Assembly: GCF_963678635.1 (NCBI RefSeq)
Contig: NC_087068.1
Coordinates: 18,913,872-18,977,871, forward strand
Length of the DNA: 64,000 nucleotides
Origin: Symsagittifera roscoffensis
Taxonomy: Eukaryota; Xenacoelomorpha; Acoela; Convolutidae
Reading direction: 5' to 3'
Positions 57,514-64,000 of this stretch are shown in pieces (the stretch's first letter is position 1; every line of letters starts with the position of its first letter). Both the position numbers and the translations under genes were made by a program. The notes below the pieces were generated by a model. The model was not told the DNA's origin and searched no databases. It was given only the letters and a program-made list of their open reading frames with translations.

Positions 57514-57636
57514 TCAGGCTTTTCTCAAAAAAACCATCTTTGAGGTAAGATTTGTGGGGAAGGAAGTAGCCTGTAGGGCGTCTTCCAGCTGTGGGTCGTC
57601 ATTGAGAGGTCTCCTTAGTGCATTTATTTTGCCGTT
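57514..57636 (-). CDS. Possible terminal exon of an unidentified minus-strand gene
   Basis: The minus strand encodes NGKINALRRPLNDDPQLEDA then LQATSFPTNLTSKMVFLRKA and a TGA at 57514. Third codon positions are GC-rich as in the ASIC exons, unlike the AT-rich surroundings. AATAAA follows 38 bases after the stop. The upstream AG (CTGTGAG) has a poor pyrimidine tract, and no partner exon was found up to 64000. The + strand also has a long frame here (57308-57673) and a donor-like GTAAGA at 57545. The protein family is not recognised. If real, it would be convergent with the ASIC gene. Confidence 0.25.
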   Translation of the reverse strand, partial: NGKINALRRPLNDDPQLEDALQATSFPTNLTSKMVFLRKA

Positions 57637-58724
57637 CTCACAGTCCAGGCCTCAGCTCAGCCCGCAATTGTAATTTAATAATTCTCCCAGGATGTGCTGC
57701 TTTACCCTGTTCCAGTTTAACATTTTCTCTACAGCTGTGCTGCTTCACCGTGCTCCAAAAAGAGATCTTCTTCGACGTAAAACACCAGCATTAAAGTTTC
57801 AACTTCTGCGTCAAGTGATCACGTTTTTTCTCGATGTGTTTTGTCGTGAAACATAAATCTAACTTTGATATATATCGGCTTCTGGATTTTTTCTCCGAAC
57901 ACTCGCTTTTTCAATCTTCTCCACCTAAACCGATGCATTTGCTGAATATCTGGGTTGCAATTACACCGTCAAAAAAAAACAAGAGACTAGGATCGGAGCT
58001 GAATGGATCGTAATGTAGTCAATGCAATTTTGCCTACAAAGGCAATCACAACGTCATACCTTGGAATCTGCTTTGTCCAATTTCACGACAACTACCACGA
58101 GGACTCATTCAGAACTTATACCCGATTCCTGATTTGACCGAACTGATCTAGTGGTGTCCAGTTTTGATCTTGTTGGTCATTCAACATCCGGGTTTGATTT
58201 TTGTCGTTTTTTGTTGTTGTTTTTCAACCTTGAGACTACAACATTTGGGACAAATTTTTGCAAAAATTTCTTTCTCATTGTGGGGTTATTTACATTTCTA
58301 TTTCACACATGAACCCCACTGAAATTTTTAATTAGTACCAACGCTTCGAGTTTGAGGGTCGATTTGCTCAACTCAGCAGCGGGAGGCATTTGATTCTGTG
58401 GACGTTTTTCTCAAATTTCAAATAAAAACAAACTGTTACTATAAAGAATATTCAACTCTTTTCTACCTAAGATTTGACCTGGCTCGACTCATGACTCGAC
58501 CAAGTTTGACCCCTAACTCGAAACTGTATGACTCATGATTCGACCCTGCTTGACTCTCTTTCAAACTGCTTTTCTCACGGTTCGACTTTGATTTGACGAT
58601 GACTTCACTTGACAGTCTCAGGTTGGCGTCATAAAACTTGTCATAATAACTTTTTTGGTCCAATGACTGGTTTAGCTCCTCAGCTTTTGTACTCAAAATG
58701 GTTCAACTGCCCATATCAACTTTC
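57637..58724. other. Intergenic, nothing certain
   Basis: A near-repeat GTGCTGCTTTACCCTGTTCC / GTGCTGCTTCACCGTGCTCC lies at about 57692 and 57738. Around 58480-58600 the word GACTCGACC/GATTCGACC recurs. No gene was recognised. Confidence 0.4.
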
Positions 58725-59615
58725 AAGCGTTAATAATCGATTATAATATGATTTTAGTACCAATCTTGAAAAAAATTGAGAAAAATTGATTTTAATCAAT
58801 TAATAATCGATTATAATCTCTATTTTTGAAATCAATATAATCAATGATAATAAATTATAGACGTGTATAAACGACTGTTTTTATCCAAATTTCTAATTTA
58901 TTCGTTTTGCAGGAAAAAAAACATTATAATCGATTATTCTCGATTATAATTTTTTATAATCCCTTTGTTTGCCCATTTGGTCTTCGACTTCCCCCGAATT
59001 GCTTATGTTTTATGCTTTTCATAGACGTTGGTTTATGCGTTTCACAGACGTTGGTTTATGCGAAAAATGGCTTTCAAACTCATTCAAATTTATAACGTTT
59101 TTTGTTTCTTGTCTTCTTGATTGTAGTTGTTTCATGATGCATATTTCAAATTTTTTTGACCACCAAAACATCAGCATCCTGTCTTAGTATCATATTTGTA
59201 TATAAGAGTTGTAATTCACCTACCCCAGGATTCTTTCAACAAATCTGAAGGGATCTCTATGAAATTTTTGTTTCGTGGTAAAACTTTGTTTTCAATGATC
59301 CAAAAAGATAAGTTGACATCTCACTTATAAAGATTTTTGACACAAAAATGATTATAAACTATTATGATAAATAATAAAAAATTATAAGAAATTTCAAGAA
59401 ATTAAAATAGATTGTACGAGATTATAAGATAATTTTCGAAAAATTATAGCCAATTATAATTGTTAATAATTTATTATAATGTCACGAAAAATGTTATCAT
59501 TATAATGGATTAAAATTTGTTTAAACATCTAAATTTGGCGCTTATAATTAATTGTAATAAAAATACAATTATAATTGTAAAACAATCGATTACGTTTTCT
59601 TTTTACTGAGTGCGG
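58725..59615. repeat. ATTATAAT-rich block, related to the 38245 element
   Basis: AATAATCGATTATAAT-like words recur many times, and the right edge ATCGATTACG...GAGTGCGGGTAG resembles the right end of the 38245-40021 element. The left end is unclear. It also contains a direct repeat, ATAGACGTTGGTTTATGCGT / ACAGACGTTGGTTTATGCGA (about 59022-59061). Confidence 0.5.
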
Positions 59616-60429
59616 GTAGCATACAAATAAGACTTGAAATATTACGAAAAAGAGAAAAACAATGGTTTTTGATACTATAAAATTGGAATATACAAACTAG
59701 TTATGAAAACCTAAACGCCAAACAGCAAACTTATTTAAGGGTAAATCAGCTGTTGTTCAAATTCAGATCAAAATAGTTTTCTGAATTGGTCATCATAGAA
59801 AACTTCGTGAGAGGCCGACAGCGTTGGTCTTTAAAGCCATATTTTGAAAATATTATGGTGATTAGGAGACAATGATGATCTGTCGTACAAGCTTGTGAAA
59901 AAACTTGGTGTAGCTATGTAAAGAGTTGAAAGTAGAAGAAAATGTTATATTGGAATTGCGACATTGTGCAAAACACAATTTAGAAATTGCAAAAATTCAG
60001 GACGAGGAATCCTTAGCAAACCGAGGACGAGGAATCCAGAGCGGTACCTGTTTTATAAACAAGAAAATATTAGAAATTTTTTTTTCTGTAGATTATTAAA
60101 ACGAGGAGTCATTCGATGCTATATTTAGATTTTTGGCATCAAGTGTCTCGTAATTGGGAACTAGACTATTTTTCCCATAAACAAGTTTTCTTATAAATAA
60201 AAGAACTAGCTTTATTATTGAACCTTAACAACATGCGGGTTCTTTCCCACTTGTCCTCGAGGTAAATCAATTGCCTTTGCACCCTATGGTTTGGGGCTTG
60301 GTTTCTTCGTAGGGCTTTGTTTTTTCGGTATGTGTAATGTTTAAAAAAATTCCTTTAAAAATTGAATGTTCGGACTTTCGTTTCTCTGCTCTAGTTTTTT
60401 TGTCGTAGGTAACTGCAGCACGGATTTTT
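59616..60429. other. Intergenic, nothing recognised
   Basis: GGACGAGGAATCC is duplicated near 60000-60036. TTTTTCCCATAAACAAGTTTTC near 60168 belongs to the dispersed repeat also seen near 1455 and 17845. No exon. Confidence 0.4.
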
Positions 60430-61490
60430 ATTTTGCTGCAAAATGATATCCTCAATTTGAGATTGTTTGTTCAATAGAGAGGAAAATTGTAAGAATTTCC
60501 CCTGCTTTAGCAGCCACTCCTAAATTTTTTTACACAAAATGTTATCGCCCTCGGAAATGTCAGTTTTTTATTTGAGTTTTCTCAAAAAGTACGACCCCAT
60601 ATCTGAGGTTTTGGGCTCAAATCAAAGAAATGGTTGTAAGAATTTTTTGCGTTTGCTACTACACCCAAAATTTTTGGGTTCATTTGAAATTGCAGGTTGG
60701 TTGCATGAATAATTTTTGCAAAAACGGCAACGTCGAAATTTTTACACAACTCTCGGAAAATTCAAAATTTTGATTTTTGATAGTCTTTTGAAAATTTTTG
60801 AATTTTCCGAGAACTAAGAACTACTCTCCCGAATCTGAGATTTTGGGATTAATCAAAATAACGGGTTGTGGAGAACCTCTTTGCTTAGCAACTAGGCCCA
60901 AAGTTTTCCCACAAATACTTTTGGCCTTCGGAAAAATCATAATTCATGTTTTGATTTTTTTGACAGTTCTTTGAATACTATTTGAATTTTCTCAAAAACT
61001 ACCCTGCCAAATCTAAGTTTTTGAGTTCATTCAAAAAAAGAAGTTGCGTGAATCTCTTCTGCATAAGCGCCTACCCAGAAAAGTTTGGTTATCTGAAAAA
61101 TCTAATTTTTGATTTGTTAACTGTTTTTAAATAACTTTTTGACTTTTCTCGAGAACTATTCTGTCAAATCTGATATCAAGGTTTAAATTAAAAACAAGGT
61201 TTATGAAAACATAAAATTTTGATCGGCTGCGCCCAATTTGATTAGAAAAAAATGATTTTCAAAAAAATCGAAGTTGTATGGTTTGTTTTTGGAAACTTTG
61301 ATTTTTCTCAAAAACTGTCCTGCCCATTCTCAGATTAAGTGTCAATCAAGAAACTCAGTTTATTAATTTTTTTCTTCTTACTTAGCAAAGACCTGCTTCT
61401 TGCAAAAAAGAAATACGGATGGCCGAAAAAGAAATTTTTGAACGTTTGACCGTTCCGTAGAAACTTTTGACTTTTCTTGACAACTGCATG
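60430..61490 (+). repeat. Very degenerate tandem array, ~160-210-bp unit, 5-6 units
   Basis: A core like TTTCTCAAAAACTACCCTGC then CAAATCTGAG recurs at about 60580, 60800, 60990, 61146 and 61304, with a trace at 61470. Between cores TTTGCTTAGCAACTAGGCCC-like and CTCGGAAAAAT-like segments recur in the same order. Confidence 0.7.
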
Positions 61491-61708
61491 TTTTTTTCAA
61501 CGTTTTTCATTTTTATTCGACTTCTTAAGTTTTTTTTAAACAGTCTGTGATGTATCGCAAGTGGTGCGAAGTTCGTGCTTTGCCCTTTTATTTACACTCA
61601 AATCATAAAACCCTCGCAAAGCTGTCGACTAAACCATGAGAGCGTTTTTATGAACGAAGGATGCTACTTCAATATGCTGGGAAGATTCTTGTGACGAGTG
61701 AGCTCTTC
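61491..61708. repeat. Double-hairpin motif before the gap
   Basis: TATCGCAAGTGGTGCGAAGT then TCGTGCTTTGCCC at 61553-61588 is a decayed copy. Nothing else before the gap. Confidence 0.5.
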
Positions 61709-61908
61709 NNNNNNNNNNNNNNNNNNNNNNNNNNNNNNNNNNNNNNNNNNNNNNNNNNNNNNNNNNNNNNNNNNNNNNNNNNNNNNNNNNNNNNNNNNNN
61801 NNNNNNNNNNNNNNNNNNNNNNNNNNNNNNNNNNNNNNNNNNNNNNNNNNNNNNNNNNNNNNNNNNNNNNNNNNNNNNNNNNNNNNNNNNNNNNNNNNNN
61901 NNNNNNNN
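61709..61908. other. Assembly gap (200 N)
   Basis: Exactly 200 undetermined bases, a conventional placeholder length, so the true distance is unknown. A family B fragment abuts it on the right. Confidence 0.99.
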
Positions 61909-62172
61909 ATAATAGCAGAAATATATCGCGCGTTAATTCTACCAAATTTGTCAAACTAGTAATTTTCAAACCATCATAACTTGGAAAAAATGATCACAGT
62001 TGAATTTTTTTTTCAATTTTTGAGCTCCAGGCAACAATAATTTTTAAATGGTAAAAAAAAAATTTATGACATTTAGTTCGAAATTATTTTTTTGATGTCA
62101 AGTACGAAAATAGGCTGAATGTAAAAACCAACACAAGCATGAATATTCCCCTTATTTTTCAAAATTCAGAAC
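61909..62172 (-). mobile_element. HINE-like family B fragment at the gap edge
   Basis: The minus strand carries the family's left part: an end like TTCGTTCTGAATTTTGAA, AAGTTATGATGGTTTG and AATTAACGCGCGATATATTT. The 3' half would fall inside the gap. Confidence 0.6.
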
Positions 62173-64000
62173 GAAATTATTTTTCTTTATACTGTTTGTG
62201 TTGGGATAAAATCAAGAGGTGTTTTTATTTTTCTATCGTTTCCCCCTAAAAACAAAGCAGTAACTTTCACGACTGCACGACTGTAGACTTAATTCGCTCA
62301 GTATTTTTTTGTTTTTTTTCCTAAAAAATTAGGTTACTTTATGTGCAACTGCTGCTGTTTTATCGATTAGGAAAGTTTTGTAACACAAATACTGGGGAAA
62401 AAAATTAAAATGACACCTAGTTAAAGGAAAACACCAATGCCAAAGTCTTTTAATTGGGATTGTTGTGCCGATTTGCTTTTTCTTCGCTTAAAACAAATTC
62501 CAACTCTCCGAAAAACAATTTTTGACAATCGTGTTTATAACACTTGACTTAATCACTTGAGTTTTTGCGACAATTTTGCCAAAAGTTTTTGAATTACCTT
62601 ACAGCAAAATGTGGAGCGCGCTTTAACCCGATTTTTCTCTGAAAGCGTAATTAGGTAATTGATCACACCGAATTATTCCAGTTCGAAATGAGGCAAGCTA
62701 CGTTGCAAAAATGATGCTATAGAAGCAAATGATCTGTTTTGTTTTTTGAGGTTTGGCGTTGTTGGGAGTTTAAATAAAAATTGTAAAATTTTCAGCAAAT
62801 TTCATTTAGTTTCATTTTCAACAAATTTTTAAAATTGGTTTTCAAACGACGTCGAAGCGCCTTCAAAAACCAGCTTGAGGCACCACAGTGAATCGATACT
62901 GCATAGAATGTTTATAGCATTGTTCAAAAGCATAGATCTTAATATAGATCATTAACAGCTTATCATCAATGTTGTTATACCCTCATCCGTTATGTGACAT
63001 ATAAACTATGTTGGATTGGAATATTCTATGCTAGTTGAGAATGAGACAAGAAAAGATAACAACTTCAATTCAACTCTCTTTGTGTAAGTCTGGCTGACAC
63101 TGACCTCGAATCATTTGAGAGACAGTGCCTCATGGGAACTAGCAGATATGTCGTTACGTAGAAATAGATACTTATTTAATCATCAGACTTCTATATGCTT
63201 TAACAATGTAAGCTATCTAAACTAGCTGTAAGTTCCAACTGGTGATTCTTGCACGTAACTGGTATTAACAGTAATGGATGTTTTTACTACAATATCCGTA
63301 CGGATAAGAAATATTTTAGCCTCAAAGCAGAGAAAAGTCTTAGATGCCACCTGGCAACAACAAAAACAACAAAAACAGCAACAAAAATAGCAACAGCCAT
63401 TTTGAAACAAACAGTCTTCTTAATTAATTCTCGACAAAATGATATTTTTGCCATTGCCAAGAACCCAAAGGTTATTGAACTTTCAGGCATTCAACATCCC
63501 AAAAGAAAACATCAGTTTTTGCTGGTACATATAATAGAAAAAAAACAGGAAGATTTAATGCTAGAAGATTTAATGTTAGAACACTAACACTGTGTAGAGC
63601 AAAGTTAGTAAGGTATACAATAGACAGTCTCAGGTTCTTCAAACAATTTGCAGAACGGTGCCTAAAATGACTGATTAGTTGATGTTGCGAGCGATTTCAG
63701 ATTGCGCTTGAGCAATATCAAGAGAAAAGTTTTGCTGTAAATTGTCCATAAAAAGGCAATTTGAACAAACAAACACTGTTCACGCATATAAGTTTTTTTA
63801 CTGCCCAAGTCCAGGGTAATCGAGAAGCTGTTCAGCTCCCGCTAAGTTCAGCAGAAGTGCAATCGTTTAATGGGCAAAAGTTGGGTTCATAGTTGGTCGG
63901 GAGTAGTTTCTCACATGTTTAACTGGTTGCAGTTAAGTGCTTTTTTGGACTGACAATCACTCTTTAAATGGTTTCTCGAAGAATTGTTTTTTTTTCGAAA
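62173..64000. other. Intergenic, nothing recognised
   Basis: No credible exon; the 112-codon frame at 63249-63587 is Lys/Thr/Ile-rich without domain features. GAAGATTTAATGCTAGAAGATTTAATGTTA-type duplication lies near 63550-63580 (unit about 15 bases). Confidence 0.4.

Noticed and set aside
58463-58696. Minus-strand 77-codon ORF
   Set aside because: It overlaps a run of recurring GACTCGACC words, so its composition reflects the repeat rather than a protein.
63249-63587. 112-codon ORF
   Set aside because: Lys/Thr/Ile-rich, AT-biased codons, no domain, no splice or start context to support it.
1-64000. LTR retrotransposons, endogenous viruses, Polintons or LINE reverse transcriptases
   Set aside because: No reverse transcriptase, integrase, capsid or polymerase motifs and no long direct terminal repeats were seen on either strand.

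Overview
The window is a piece of an AT-rich animal nuclear genome. It holds one confidently recognised host gene: a twelve-exon acid-sensing ion channel (ASIC) of the DEG/ENaC superfamily on the + strand, spread over about 45 kb (10092-55374). All eleven introns have GT-AG borders, every split codon joins in phase, and the joined reading frame is exactly 858 codons (857 residues plus stop). Large introns, a nuclear DEG/ENaC gene, tRNA-derived SINEs, Tc1-type palindromic MITEs and rolling-circle-type repeats point to an invertebrate animal. The ASIC identity favours a non-ecdysozoan bilaterian, but the sequence alone does not name the species.

Layout. 1-10091 is upstream flank with old repeats and no recognisable gene. 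10092-10597 is exon 1, encoding the long cytoplasmic N-terminus and the His-Gly gating motif. 10598-32665 is a 22-kb first intron packed with repeats: three different head-to-tail tandem arrays (11.2-16.2 kb), a decayed FLYWCH-MULE transposon with terminal inverted repeats and a near-perfect 9-bp target duplication (20379-22220), a tRNA-derived SINE and several HINE-like elements. Exons 2-12 (32666-55374) encode TM1, the extracellular domain, TM2 with the GAS filter, and a long Gln/Pro-rich C-tail. Their introns carry a perfect-looking 714-bp Tc1-type MITE, a 1.8-kb TA-flanked element rich in ATTATAAT words, hAT-like MITEs and more HINE-like copies. 55375-64000 is 3' flank with another Tc1-type MITE, an ATTATAAT-rich block, a degenerate tandem array, a 200-base assembly gap, and one possible minus-strand terminal exon at about 57.5 kb that would be convergent with the channel gene.

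Most of the remaining structure comes from two related families of short non-autonomous elements (B and C below). Both start with TGTTCCGAC, then a small hairpin; both end with the inverted copy GTCGGAACA, then a second hairpin, then a tail finishing in CTTGTT, and they occur head to tail. This asymmetric sub-terminal inverted repeat plus 3' hairpin resembles Helentron-associated elements (HINEs). The 3' hairpin shows a compensatory base change between copies. A third dispersed motif, a ~40-base double hairpin, occurs about nine times.

Coordinates were read by eye. Exon borders are precise; borders of degenerate repeats are approximate.
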